This document shows positions 46,571 to 59,774 of a stretch of DNA of 64,000 nucleotides, one piece after another (the first letter of the stretch is position 1; every line of letters begins with the position of its first letter). Source of the DNA: Phycomyces blakesleeanus NRRL 1555(-) (Eukaryota; Mucoromycota; Mucoromycetes; Mucorales; Phycomycetaceae); the NCBI RefSeq assembly GCF_001638985.1, contig NW_017265166.1, positions 388,435 through 452,434 of the forward strand. Direction: 5' to 3'. The notes under the pieces are model-generated. The model did not search any database, had not been told where the DNA came from, and saw only the letters and a list, made by a program, of their open reading frames with translations. The translations under genes and the position numbers were made by a program.

Positions 46571-47280
46571 CCAGGTCAAGCATCAAGGTTCAAGTCAAGG
46601 TCAACGGATTCAGGTCGAGGTCCACGGTTTCAGGTATATCAAAACTCGATGAGCAGGTACTCACTTGTTTTTGTATATTTCTAGTATCTGTTCCATCCAG
46701 GTCAAGCTTCAAAGCCCACGTCAAAGTCCACGGTTTCAGGTATATCAAAACTCGATGAGCAATTACTCACTTGTTTTTGTATATTTGTAGTATCTATTCC
46801 ATCCAGGGTAAGCTTCAAGGTTCAGGTCAAGGTCAGCGGGTTCAGGTCGAGGTCCACGGTTTCAGGTATATCAAAACTCGATGAGCAGTTACTCACTTGT
46901 TTTTGTATATTTCTAGTATCCATTCCATCCAGGTCAAGCTTCAAGGTTCAAGTCAAGGTCCACGGTTTCAGGTATATCAAAACTCGATGAGCAGTTACTC
47001 AATTGTTTTTGTATATTTCTAGTATCCATTCCATCCAGGTCAAGCTTCAAGGCTCAGGTCAAGGTCAACGGTTTTCAGATCAAGGTCCACGGTTTCAGGT
47101 ATATCAAAACTCTATGAGCAGTTACTCATTTGTTTTTGTATATTAGTTGTATCCATTCCATCCAGGTCAAGCTTCAAGGTCCAGGTCAAGGTCCACGGTT
47201 TTCAGGTATATCAAAACTCGATGAGCAGTTACTCACTTGTTTTTGTATATTTGTAGTATACAATCCATCCAGGAAAAGCA
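46571..47280. repeat. Satellite subfamily A, block 2
   Basis: Return of the A-type units (CTCGATGAGCAGTTACTCAC), some with extra insertions of AGGTTCAGGTCAAGGT and similar that lengthen the unit. Confidence 0.8.
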
Positions 47281-50200
47281 TCAATGTTCCGATCTCCCAG
47301 CTATGGTCATAGGTATAACAAAACCATATGCGCATTTACTCACTAGCTTTTATCTATTACTAGTGTCAGCAATCCAGGTCAAGTGTCAAGGACCCCATTT
47401 CCCGGCAATGGGTATAGGTATAACAAATCGTTGTGGGAATATACTCACTAGTTTTAATATATTTATAATGTTTAGCCATCGATGTTAGGCGTCAAGGTTC
47501 CGATCTTCCAGCCATGGTTCTAGGTATATCAAAACAATAGGGAAATATACTCAATGGTTTTATTATGTTTTTAGTGTTCAGTCATCCAGGTCAATCAACA
47601 GGATTCTGATCTCCCGTCCATGGTTATAGGTATAACAAAACGTTATGGGAATATAATAACTAGTTTTAATATATTTCTAGTGTTTAGCTATCCATGTCAA
47701 GCGTCCAGGTTCCGATCTCCCAACCATGTTTACAGGTATAACAAAACGTTATGCGCATTTACTCGTATGCTTTTATCTATTACTAGTGTTCAGCCATCTA
47801 GGTCAAGTGTCAAGGTTCCGATTGCCCGCCCATGGTTAAAGGTATAAAAAACATTATGGGCATATATTGACTAGTTTTTATATTTATTTGTGAACTCCAG
47901 CCATCTGTGTCAAGCGTCAAGGACCCGATCGCCCGTCCATGGTTATAGGTATAAAAACATTATGAGCGTATACTCATTAGTTTTTATATTTATTTAAGTC
48001 TCCAGCCATCCGTGTCAAGCATCAAGAACCCGATCCCCCGTCCATGGTTATAGGTATAAAAACATTATGGGCAAATACTTACTAGCTTTTATCTATTTCT
48101 AGTCTCCAGTCATCAATGTGAAGCGGCAAGGACCCGATCGACCGTCAATGGTTATAGGTAAAAAAAACCATTAGGGACATATACACACTAGCTTTTATCT
48201 ATCTCTAGTCTCCAGTTATTCAGGACAAGCATCACGGTTTCGATCTCCCAGCTATGGTTATAGGTATAACAATACATTATGCGCATTTACTCACTAGCTT
48301 TATTATAGTTCAAGTCTCCAGCCATCCAGGACAAGCATCAAGGTTCCGATCTACCAGCTATGGTTATAGGTATAACAGAACGTTATGCGCATTTACTCAC
48401 TAGCTTCTATCTAGTACTAGTGTTCAGCCATCCAGGTCAAGTGTCAAGGACCCGATCGCCCGGCCATGGGTGTAGGTATAACAAAACGTTGTGGGAATAT
48501 ACTCACTAGTTATAATATATTTATAGTGTTCAGCCATCGATGTCAGGCGTCAAGGTTCCGATCTTCCAGCCATGGTTCTAGGTATAACAAAACATTATGG
48601 AAATATACTCACTGGTTTTAATATGTTTTTAGTGTTCAATCATCCAGGTCAATCAACAGGATTCTGATCTCCCGTCCATGGTTATAGGTATAACAAAACG
48701 TTATGGCAATATACTCACTATTTTAAATATATTTCTAGTGTTCCGCCAATCATGTCAAGCGTCCAGGTTCCCATCTCCCTGCCATGGTTATAGATGTAAA
48801 AAATCATTAGGGACATATACTCACTAGCGTTAATATATGTCTAGTGTTCAGTCATCCAGGTCAAGCATCTAGGTTCTGATCGCCAATCCATGGTTAAAGG
48901 TATAAAACAACATTATGGGCGTATACTCACTAGTTTTAATCTAGTTCTAGTCTCCAGCCATCCAGGTCAAGCATCAAGGTTCTACTCGCCCGTCCATGGT
49001 GGTAGGTATAACAAAATGTTATGGGCATATATTCACTAGCTTTAATATATTTCTAGTGTTCAGCCATCCAGGTCAAGCATCAAGGTTCCGATCGCCCGTC
49101 AAAGATTATAGGTATAAAAACATTATGGGCCTATACTCACTAGCCTTAATATTTTTCTAGTGTTCAGTTATCCAGGTCAAGCATCAAGGACCCTATCGCC
49201 CGCCCATGGTTATAAGTACAAAAAGCATTATGTGCATATACTCATTTTTTTAATCTAGTTCTAGTCTCCAGCCATCCAGGTCAAGCATCAAGATTCTGAT
49301 CGCCCGTGCATGGTGATAGGTATAACAAAATGGTATGGGCATATATTCACTAGATTTAATATATTTCTAGTTTTCAGCTATCCAGGTCAAGCATCATGGT
49401 TCCGATCGCCCGTCAATGGTTATAGGTATGAAAAAACATTATGGGCCTATACTCACTAGTTTTTATATTTATTTCTGGTCTTTAGCCATCCGTGGCAAGC
49501 ATCAAGGACCCGATCACCCGTCCATGGTTATAGGTATCACAAATCGTTATTGTCATTTACTCACTAGTTTTGATATTTATTTCTAGCCTCCAGCCATTCA
49601 GATCAAGCGTCAAGGACCTGATCACCCCTCTATGTTTATCGGTATAAAACAACATTATGGGCATATACTCACTAGCTTTAATATATTTCTAGTATGCAGT
49701 CATCCAGGTCAAGCATCAAGGCTTCGATCGCCAGCCGATGGTTATAAGTGTAAAAAAAACGTTATTCCCATATACTCACCAGATTTAATATATTTCTAGT
49801 ATTCAGCCATCCATGTCAAGCCTCAAGGTTCAGATCGCCCGTCCATGGTCATAAGTATAAAACAACATTATGGGCATATACTCACTAGCTGTAATATACT
49901 TCTTGTGTTCAGTCTTCCAGACCAAGCATCAAGGTTCTGATCTCCCCGCCATAGTTATAGGATAAAAAAACATTATGGGCATATACTCACTAGATTTAAT
50001 ATATCTCCAGTCTCCAGCTATCCAAATCAAGCATCAAGATTCCGATCTCCCCGCCATGGTTATAGGTATAAAAAAACATTATGGGCATATACTCACTAGA
50101 TTTAATATATCTCCAGTCTCCAGCTATCCAGGTCAAGCATCAAGATTCCGATCTCCCCGCCATGGGTATAGGTATAAAAAGCATTATGGGCATATACTCA

Positions 50201-50400
50201 TTTTTTTAATCTAGTTCTAGTCTCCGGCCATCCAGGTCGAGCTTCAAGGTGCTGATCTCCTGTTATATGGTTATAGATATAACAAAAATCGATGAGCAAT
50301 CACACTCGGCTTTATTTATTTCTAGTGTTGAATCCACCAAGATCATGCTTCACGGATCCGGATTCAGTCCGTGGCTATAGGTATACAAAAACTCGATGAG
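47281..50400. repeat. Satellite subfamily B, block 2, with copies of block 1 segments
   Basis: Contains near-exact copies of block 1. The marker AATCAACAGGATTCTGATC (position taken at its ACAGGATTCT) occurs at 44791, 47598 and 48656. The run starting TAGTGTTCCGCCAATCATG occurs at 44871 and 48736. Offsets are about 2.8 kb and 3.865 kb. Confidence 0.8.
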
Positions 50401-53400
50401 CAATTACTCATTGGATTTTATATATTTCTAGTGTCTACTCATCCACGGCAATTATCGGGATCCTATTTTCATGAATTGTTATAGCTAACCAAGTTTCCTT
50501 TAAACCTTTACTTAAAACAAACTGTACTCTTTATTTATACTTTCTTTTGATGGCAAAGAACGATGATCAAATATACATCCATTATGGAAGGTATACAAGT
50601 CGTTCTTGGCCATTACTAGCCTAGAAGTATATATGACTATTGTTTTTACTCTCCAGGCCAAACAGCAAGGATCAAAACTCAAATTTGGGCTACAGGTAAA
50701 CAAGTTTTCTTGAGCTTTTACTTACTGTCATTTATATATTTCTAGTGTTTTTTTTTCCTTAAAGTTCAAATATCAAAGATCTGATTTCAAATCAAGGTTA
50801 CGGGTACACACTTTTCTCTCTGTCTTTACATGCTTTCTTTCGTATTGGCCTAGTGTGTTTACGATCCAGCTACACAATGAAAAATTTGTTTTCCTTCCAG
50901 TGCGACAGGTATATACATCTAGTTCGGCCTTTAGTTACTGTTGGCTTTATTTCTCTACTGGCTTCACAGTCCAAGCCAGCCATCATGGATCCTATATCCG
51001 TCCAGTGTTACAGGTATACACTTCTCTTTGGGATTTTACTTACTGTCGGTTTTAATTTTCTACTGCCCTTAAAGTCAAGGCCAACGACCAATCATCTGGT
51101 ATCCACCGAGAATTACAGATATAAAAATGTTATTGGGCCGTTACTTATAATTGTTTTTGTTTCTCTAGTGTCCTTGCAGTCAAGGGTAATGAGCAAGAAC
51201 CCGGTCTCCATATTGGGATATAGTGTTACACATCTCTTTGATTTTTGACTTGCTGCAAACTGTATTTTTTCTCGTGACTTTACAGTCAAATTCAACACTC
51301 AAGGATCCGGTTTCCATCAAGTTTTACAGGTATACAAATCTGACAAGTGCTTTTATTTAATGTGTCTTTTTTTTTGTCAAGTGCCTTTACTGTCTATGCC
51401 AATGATTCCGAATCCGAGCCCTATCCAGAGTGACAGGTATACAAATATGTTTGCGTCTTTACTAACTTTTAGTTTTATATGTCTAGTGCCTATACGGTTT
51501 AGGCCGAAGAACTAGGACTTGATATTCATCCAGACTTGCAGATATATATTTTTCGTTGGGCCGTTGATTATTGGCTTTTTTTATCCGTCTATTGTTTTTA
51601 CTGTCAAGGGCAACCATCAAGGATTCGATCTCCATCCAGTATGACAGGTATACACTTTTCTTTGGGTTTCTACTTATCGCTTGTTTTTTTTTGTCTAGTG
51701 TTTTCACCGCCCAGGTCGAAGAACAAGGATTTCTTCTTCATCCACGGTTACAGGTATACAATTCTCTTTTAGCCTTTGCATAACGCTTGTTTGATTTTTC
51801 TAATTTCATTAATGTCTATGCTAAATAATAAGCATCTACTCTCCATCTAAGGCCATAGGTTTAAAAAATATTTTTAAGTATTATTTTACTATTTATTAAT
51901 TAATTAATTATTATTTTTTAATTTTACACAGCCAAGGCCAATCGATCCAGGTTTACTGTCCTCTAGGGTAACAAGTATATGTACATACCTGATCGTTTAC
52001 TTACTGCTTGTTGTTTCGAGTAATTTTTATTTAGTCAAACTGAATTACCAAAGTTTTACTATCTACCTAGTGCCCGAGGTATACAGGTCTCATTTAGTAC
52101 TCACGTATCACTTATTATTCTGTCTAGCTTTTTTATAGTTTAAGCCAGCAATCGGGTTTTTAATCTCCATTAAGGATTAAAGGTATACATGACTATGTGA
52201 ACCTTTACTTACTAGCTATTATATTTTCTAGTCTTTTTACAGGAAAGGCCCACAATTAATATGAGTTGTTTATCCGGGGGGGACAGGTATACAAATCTGC
52301 CAAAAAATCTACTTACTATATATTTGCATAATGTTTTTACAGCCGAAGCCAACGATCAAAGCTTTGATATTCTTTTGGGCTCACAGGTATAAAAGTCTCT
52401 TTGACTTTTTAGGTACTATCAGTTGTTTTGTTCTAACCCTTTCTTCTCCGTAGCAAGCGTTCAATGCTCAGCTCTACATCAAAGATCGCAGGTATACAAG
52501 AATCTTTAAGCAATTTACTAAAAATTAGATTTTCCTAGCGTTTACATAGTCAAGGCGAAATGATCATGTTCTTTCTATCCATTCAAGGTTCTAGGTACAC
52601 ACGCACATTTTAGCATTTATTCTTCACTGGTTGAATCTTTTTAATCTTTGACAGTCCATGCCGAGAATCAAGGTTGCACTTCAAAAAATAGGGTTAAGGT
52701 ATACATGCCTTTTTAAGCATTTACTTACTACTAGTTGCTTTATTCAGACTTTATACAGTCGAGACCAAAGATCAAGAGCCCGATTTCCGCATAGATTTAC
52801 AGGGATACAAGTGGCTTTCTTTACCCATTAACATATTGATAGCTGTTTGAAGCAGTCTTTTTACAGTTCAATTCAACAGTCAAGGTTCAAATCCCCGTCA
52901 AAAATCACTGATATACTGCCACTTTTTAGTATTTACTTACTGCCAATTGTGTTTCTTTAGTCTACTCACAGAAAAGGCCAACAATCAAGATGCCACTCTC
53001 CTTCTTGGATGTTAGGTATACCAGTATCTTTGGGTATTTACCTATTACCAGCTTTAGTTCGGTAGTCTTTTCACAATTGAGGCCAACACCCAAGATTCCA
53101 TAGTTCATGCAGGGTTACTGGTATATATACCTCTTTGAGCATTTGCTTGGTGTCTGCTATATTTGTCTAGTCTTTTCATAGTCAAGGCTACTAATTGAGA
53201 TTCCGCTGCTCATCTAGGGTAAAAGGTATATATGCTTTTTTTTTAATAGTTAATCATTGCTTATTGAAATTGTCTAATAATTTTACAGTCAACGCTGATG
53301 ATCAAGTTTCTGCTATTCGTCGAGGTAACAGGCGTACACCCTCCTTTGAATATCTTTCTGTCATCCATCATATTTATCTAGTCATACCATAGTCCACACC

Positions 53401-56010
53401 AAGGTTCAAGAGTTTAGTCTCCACCCAGGTTCACAGACATTCAAGTATAATTGCCCTTTTAGGACTGCCGGCTGCTATTGCCTATTGCTTTTAATATATA
53501 GGTCAAGGGATAAATTTCCTACTCTCAACCATGAGCCACAGGTATCACCGTTTATTTTGAACATTTATTTATTATCGATTACATTTGATTAGTATTTTAA
53601 ATCCGAGTCCAACGATCAAGCTTCAGCTTTCCGGGAAGGGTTGAAGATATCCATGTATCTTTGATTTTTTTTAATATCGACTGAATTTCTCTGGCGTTTG
53701 CACATTCAAGTCCATTGATCAAGTCTTTGGTCATTATCAAGTTTCCACTCAACATTATTGGGTAAAGGTATATAAGATTCTTAGATTACTTTTTTACAGC
53801 CAATGACATTTATCAAGCGTTTTTAGAGTCCTGGTCAACGATCAAGATCCTGCTATTAATTCAACGTCTTAGATATATAAGTGTATTTAAATATTACTTT
53901 ACTACTGATTCTATCTATTTAATCTTTTTTTTTTCTTTTTCTTTTTTACATTCTATGCTAGCCCTCACGGCTCTAGTCTCCATCAAGGCTTATAGACATA
54001 CAAGGTTTTTTTATTGGAATATGTTCTTACTATCAGTTTTAATTTTTCTAGTAATTTCACAGTTCATACCAACGATTAGGCGTCCGATTTCCATCCAGGG
54101 CTACAGGCATACATCTTTATTACACCATTTACTTACAGCCTGTTTTATATGTCCAGAATCTTCACAGCTCATGTCAACAGTCACGGTTTTGACCTACATC
54201 TCCAACCATAGGTATATATATATTTCCGAGAATTTACTTACTATTAGGTGTATTTTTCTAGTGTTTTCATAGTAAAGACCAACGATTAATATTCCGACAT
54301 TTTCCTACAGTCATAGACATACAAGTCTCTTTGAGCCTTTAGTTACTTTAAGCTGTATATTCCCATACTTTTTACGGCAAAAACCAGCTATCAAGGTTTC
54401 ACTCTCCATAAAAATCCTCAGGTATACAAAGCTCTTTAAATATTTTCTTACTATCAATTAGATTATTCTAGTGTTTACACAGTCAAAGCCAAACTATAAA
54501 GCCTCTGTTGCCCGTCCAAGTTCTCCAGTATATATATATATATATATTGAGCATCTACTTACTGGTTGTTGTTTTTAGTTATCTTGACATAGTCAAAACC
54601 AACGATTAAGGTTTCACCATGCATCCAGGGTATAAGATACACATGTCTCGTTTAGTATTTAGCTATCAACTATTATTTTGTCTAGCTTTTTTTTTATATA
54701 TATTTTAAGCCAACGATCAAGTTTTGAGTATTTATTCATGATCACAGGTATATATTTCTTTTTGAACATATACTTATTGTTGGCTTTCTTTTTTTAGTCT
54801 ATTTACCACCAGGGCGAACGATCAATATTCCGCTGCCCATTTTGGGCTATATGTATACATGACTCTTTAAGCAGTTAATACTTGTCGCTTTTATTTGTCT
54901 AGTCTTTTAATCGCCAAGTCCAAAATTTATGGCTCTGCTCTACATCATGGGCCGTAGGTATACAAGTCTCTTTGTGAATCTATTCACTGATGGTTATAAA
55001 TACTTATAATTTCACAGTTGGTGTCAAAGATCATTGTCTAACTCTTATTCATATGTTACAGGTATACATTGTTTAGTTGCCCATTTTTCTTTGAATGATG
55101 CTTGTATTTGCTTATTTTTTTTTCTCTTCGTAGTTTAGGTCAATTATCATGGTTCTATTCTTTATTAAGGATTAAAGACATAGGAGGGGTTTTTAAAATT
55201 TTCTCACTGAAAATTGTATTTACTAATTTTTTTTACAGCCGATACCAGGTATCAGTATTCTACTCTCTATTGTGGGCCACAGCTATATTTGTCTTTTTTT
55301 TATTTGTCTTTTTTTACTATTTCGACAGCAAAATCCAACGCTAAAAAACTCAATCTCTATCAAGGGTTACAGGTATACCAGTTTCTTTGGATATATTACT
55401 ACAAATTATTTTTGTGTATTATTTTAAACAGACAAGCCCAACGATCAAGATTTCGGGCTCGAGTATCATATACCTGCATATGTATTTGTTTCAATAACTA
55501 CTTTATGCTGTTTCTATAGGACCTTACAGTCATATTTAATGCTAAACATTAAAACTTTAGTTTTAGGTATGGATTCTAGGTATACAACAATTTTTGACCA
55601 CTCAGTACTACTTGCTTTATATAAGAAGTATATGTGTAGTTGAAGCCAAATAATTTAAGCTGGTTAAAGATATAAAAGGCTTTTGAAAAATTCACCAACA
55701 CCTATATCTATTTTATGTATTTGATATCAAGGATCAAGTAACAAATTTGTGCTCCCCATCATTGTTTAAAGATATACAAGTATTTTTTAAATTATTTCTT
55801 TTATTAATGTTTTCATTTCAGTAGTGTATTTCCAATCGATTTAAAGGATCAAGTTTTTGCCTCCATTATAGACTAAACGTATACAGTGCTATTTGAAAAT
55901 TTAAATAACGTAATTTGCTTTCGTCTAGTACTCACAGTCAAGACAAGTATCAGAGCTCCACGTTTCCTCATAGGATAGAAGTGAACAAGACCCTCTGAAC
56001 ATTTAATTAC
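50401..56010. repeat. Decayed right flank of the satellite
   Basis: Units still recur at about 100-110 bp but differ strongly outside the signals GGTATAC, TTTACTTACT, TTTTCTAG and TTTTTACAGTCAAGGCCAACG, plus TCCATCCAGGGTTACAGG. Conservation is thus concentrated at the splice-like positions. Confidence 0.75.
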
Positions 56011-56699
56011 TGCCTCTTTTAACTACAGCTTGGCCTTACCGTACTTACATTTGCTACTTATCCTGTGGCTGCAAGGAATCGCATAACACTAGCATAACGT
56101 TATTACTGCTCATCATCTATCCCAATTAACAACATTAGCAACTCGGCATACTTTAGCTTATTTGTTAGTTTCGGGTATGTTTAATTCAGCCACTAGATTA
56201 TCCACTGTATTGTATATCGCAGACCTCTGGATATATCCTCTCAGTATCCTCCTCATGCTAATATGAGCCACGAAACTGACCCCACTCAATCTCTAATATT
56301 CAATCATTATAGCTACCACCATCACTTTTGAAGCGCTAGTATCTAAATCAATAGCGTATTAACAGTTGAAGGTCAGCTATGCATACGTATATGGCTACTC
56401 ACGGGGCTATCTTCGTCATCCTCGTCGCCACCCAGGGAATATTCCCTGAACTAGACACCTTATTCGCCATTTATTTAACCTAATAGATCATACATACGCT
56501 CAATCAGCGTATCCAATGCCACACACTGGATATCCATATCGAGCGGCCACTTCCAACTTATTCTTGATATTGAATTTGTCCTTAATCATATAGCAGTTCC
56601 ATCTACATTAGACATTACAATATTCGAAGCTAAATCAGCTTTGGCTATTCTCTAGCTTTTTCGCCTTTAAATACATTACCTCCAATACATATTACAAAA
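56011..56699. other. Unique DNA right of the satellite
   Basis: Composition becomes more balanced. A GGGAATATTCCC palindrome lies near 56436. No gene was recognised. Confidence 0.5.
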
Positions 56700-57090
56700 A
56701 AAATATTATGAATGGTTTCATTCTCTGTGCAAACTTTGATATCTTTGTGTTGGTGTTGGTATGCCCAAAAAAAGATTTGAATGTGGTAGTTGGCGGTGTC
56801 AATCTTGATAGCATTGTGATGTTGTTGGTACGTGTCAAAAAAAGAAAAAGAAAATAAATATGTTAAGGTTTCTGGTGTCTGTTTTGGTAGCGTTGTGAAG
56901 TTGGTGTCGATTCCAGTAGATTTGTAGTCAATTTAGGCATGGGGGTTTGACTGAGGATTCCCGAAAGGGATGAGGTAGGTAAAAAAAAATTTCAATGCAT
57001 CGTTAAAAAGAATTTTTTTTTATTCTGTTGTGGCTCAGTGAAGGTGATTTTTGATAGACAGTCCTCTCTAAAAAGTAAATATTTCATTAT
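56700..57090. repeat. Diverged copy of the composite minisatellite element
   Basis: About three degenerate units related to the 74-bp minisatellite (TTGATAGCATTGTGATGTTG...) are followed by a tail with CATCGTTAAAAAG, a T run, and CAGTGAAGG...ACAGTCCTCTCT. The same order is found at 61426-61765. Confidence 0.65.
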
Positions 57091-59650
57091 TACTTTTATT
57101 TCAATACGTTATACTATTCTACACTATAATATAATATATCACTCTATAGGTTTAAGTATAGGTTGAACAAAAACAAGGAAGAAATACTGACGGGATCGTT
57201 GTAGAAAAGGTGCCCTAATCAAAAGAGGTGATGTATCAAAAAAAGGGAAGAATGGATATGGATACTGTGAACGTGTGTGTGGTTGTTGGTGGCCACCTCT
57301 CCTCGGAGAATGAATTTGAAGAAGAAAGGAGAACGAAGTGTAGATGAGAGGAGCGAGAGGAAGAAGCAGAGGAGGCCATATATGAAGTTTAATGAAGATG
57401 AATGAAGTATCTCTTTTTACCACATTAAAAACACTTTTCCCATTTTATTATGCTGACAACTGATTCTCATCCCCATACGCCTAGTCAAATAAATATTATT
57501 TGACTCATCCTAACTATTGGAGTGTACATCTATTGTCTCGAGAACGTATCCTCTTGAAGTAGTTTACTGTCCATCGTTACCACACCTCCATTAAGAATAT
57601 AAAACCTGTGCTAGATAGTAACCCGGGTGTAAAGACTGTCTAACTTGAATGGCCCTCCTCGCAGTAGTATTGTAATGAGTTACAATACCTCTTACAAGTA
57701 CCCTATGTGTCAATACAAGACGCTAAAAGAGGGATTGTGATAAATCCCAAATGAAGAAAGAGGAGGTGTTAGGGGGTTTGTCTACGTAACAATTATTGTT
57801 ACTATTAGCATGACAGTCGAAACCGAACCCACCACTCCCTACGTTTCAATATCAACAAGAACGCAAACCTCAAAGTGTAGATTAAATAGTAATATTAATC
57901 ATGAATAACAAATACAACGCTTCTGGGAATATCATCCTGCACACACATACAAACCAATTTACTCTATAACATAAACAGGTATTGCTGAATTTGATATCTT
58001 ATATTACATATATTACCATTGTATTGTATTTTATTTTGCTTTGTTTTAATAATATTACTAAACCGTTGATGCAGAATAATTGCCCATAAAACATGTTTGA
58101 GCAAGTCTTAAGCACACAGAGCAACTTACCTAGTCCCAGTGCTCAGCATCCAGTTCAGCCCCTTTGATCCTCCCCTGTATCAAATATATGATTTTTTTAC
58201 GTATATAAAACATGACCGCGGACGGTTAAACAACACCAATGTGAAATATGAATGACTCACTATTGATTTAACCTGTGGAATCTGGCAAGCTATTTACCTC
58301 AATAGCCGGAACCAAACATTTCTCAAATCGGCATTGGTACTACACCCAAGTTACATGCTAAAAACGGTTCCGTTCATATCCTTCAACAATAGATCCTGTC
58401 AAGAGTGATCCGTGCACATATTTAATATCAGATATATCAGCTATTATGCACCCATACACTCTCTCTCTGGATAAACCTGAAAATATTTGTAGTAAATCTA
58501 CATTTTATTGGTATTACTGTGTATCTTGGTCCCATGACCCAATCCTACTCAAGATTTTCATTTTTCTTCTACACTGATAATGTATTGCCTAGCTTTGTTA
58601 GTTTACCTTACTCTTCTTGTATTCACAGAGGGTTTATTTCATTCCTTCAAACCGCTTAACTTATCCAGATAGTTTATTATATTAAAAGACACCAGTCCCC
58701 AGTACACCTACACAATTTTTTTTATCTATTCGTCTCAACCGCAATGTCTCTGATAATATTGGGCGTTGAGTGATTGTTCAGGTACACTAAATCACACCAA
58801 TGTTCAAATACGATTATATGTAATTTCAGACAATATTATCTCTTTATTATCGTCTTCTTTTTAGTAATCCACGGCCTATAAATTATTTGCTTAAATCTAT
58901 AGAAGCTTAAAAGATCTTGAGATCTCGTTTGGATCTCTCTGATGTCAATCCCGTACGAAGAGCCAAATGTTTTTCTCTTGTGACATCACACAATCGCAGC
59001 TCCGTGATTTACTTTTCTAAGATTCATCGGAATTTCTAGAAACAAAAAGGAAGAAAAAATTGACACGTTATTGCTTGATAAAAGTAGCTGTGCGTATTCT
59101 TATTATATAAATATAACTTCTCTGTACATATACAATTCTTGTAATGTATAACGCCTTAACAAGCTATATATATTATTCAAAAATATAACAGTAAAATAAA
59201 TAGATAGAGCCATTGAGAGTAAAAATAAAAGTGAAATCGTTTTCAGTCGGCATTTATAATTTTTTTTTTTTTCAAGAAATCAATAATTTACCAAAAAATA
59301 AAATTCATACAATTTTACTTTTTTCACCTTCTACTGATTGTATTTACATGCTTCTTAGCTCTATCGATAGCTAATAAAGAAGAGTAACAGAAAAGTGGTA
59401 TTAGAGGCGCATTGTCGGTCTTTAGAATTTTTCGGAGTTTGAAGCATGCTACGATTAGATAGCCGCCGGGATTTGTTCTAGTGGGCAGGTTGGTAGAAAA
59501 TTAAAATGAATCGAATATTGCTGTCCAAGTAGAATATAATAACTATATATATATTAGAACAGGAGAAGAAATTGAATTAGTCTACAAAATAATGCATGTC
59601 TTTGCTCACATATTTTTCTATGTGACAAAATGATGTCGAAATAAAAAAAA
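57091..59650. other. Gene-free region
   Basis: It contains the hairpin GTATTGTAA/TTACAATAC (57667-57688). Between about 57440 and 57960 lies a more GC-rich stretch that could be a degraded LTR, but no TG...CA ends with a target duplication were found. A 94-codon minus-strand frame at 57423-57139 has no domain. Confidence 0.45.
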
Positions 59651-59774
59651 TTGGTGTAGACAGACTAAAAGTTCAAAAAAAGTGCAAAAGAAGAACAAAT
59701 TTTAAGTCATATCATTGGGCAAGAGTTTTAATTAATTTTGGTCTTTTTTTGAGCTTTTAGTCTGTCCACACCAA
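59651..59774. mobile_element. Tc1-like MITE
   Basis: A 124-bp element with 32-bp inverted ends: TTGGTGTAGACAGACTAAAA at 59651 and TTTTAGTCTGTCCACACCAA ending at 59774. The full 32 bp differ at two positions. GTGTGGACA-type ends are common in Tc1/mariner elements. No TA duplication is evident at the borders as drawn. It has no coding capacity. Confidence 0.7.

Larger units (their letters stand above)
43440..56010. repeat. Giant satellite array of 105-107-bp intron-like units
   Basis: About 12.5 kb, on the order of 115-120 head-to-tail units. Spacing measured at ATTCCATCCAGG is 107, 106 and 107 bp between successive early units (43816, 43923, 44029, 44136). Each unit reads, left to right, CCATCCAGGTCAAGCATCAA, a variable stretch, GGTATA (donor-like), about 25 bp, TTACTCAC or TTTACTTACT (branch-like), a T-rich tract and CTAG (acceptor-like; often TTTTACAG just after it in the right half). 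This gives alternating segments of about 55 and 50 bp. Translation frames change or stop within a few units, so it is not an obvious repeat-protein gene. No transposon terminus or telomeric motif is present inside. Confidence 0.95.

Noticed and set aside
43440..56010. Satellite as a CRISPR array
   Set aside because: Units are far longer than CRISPR repeats, spacers are not unique and the setting is eukaryotic.
43440..56010. Satellite as a proven centromere
   Set aside because: Mucorales centromeres studied so far are not simple satellite arrays, and nothing in the sequence alone shows kinetochore binding. Kept only as a possibility.
57440..57960. Solo LTR
   Set aside because: Composition and a GTTAGGGGG-like stretch look LTR-like, but no matched TG...CA ends and no target duplication were found.
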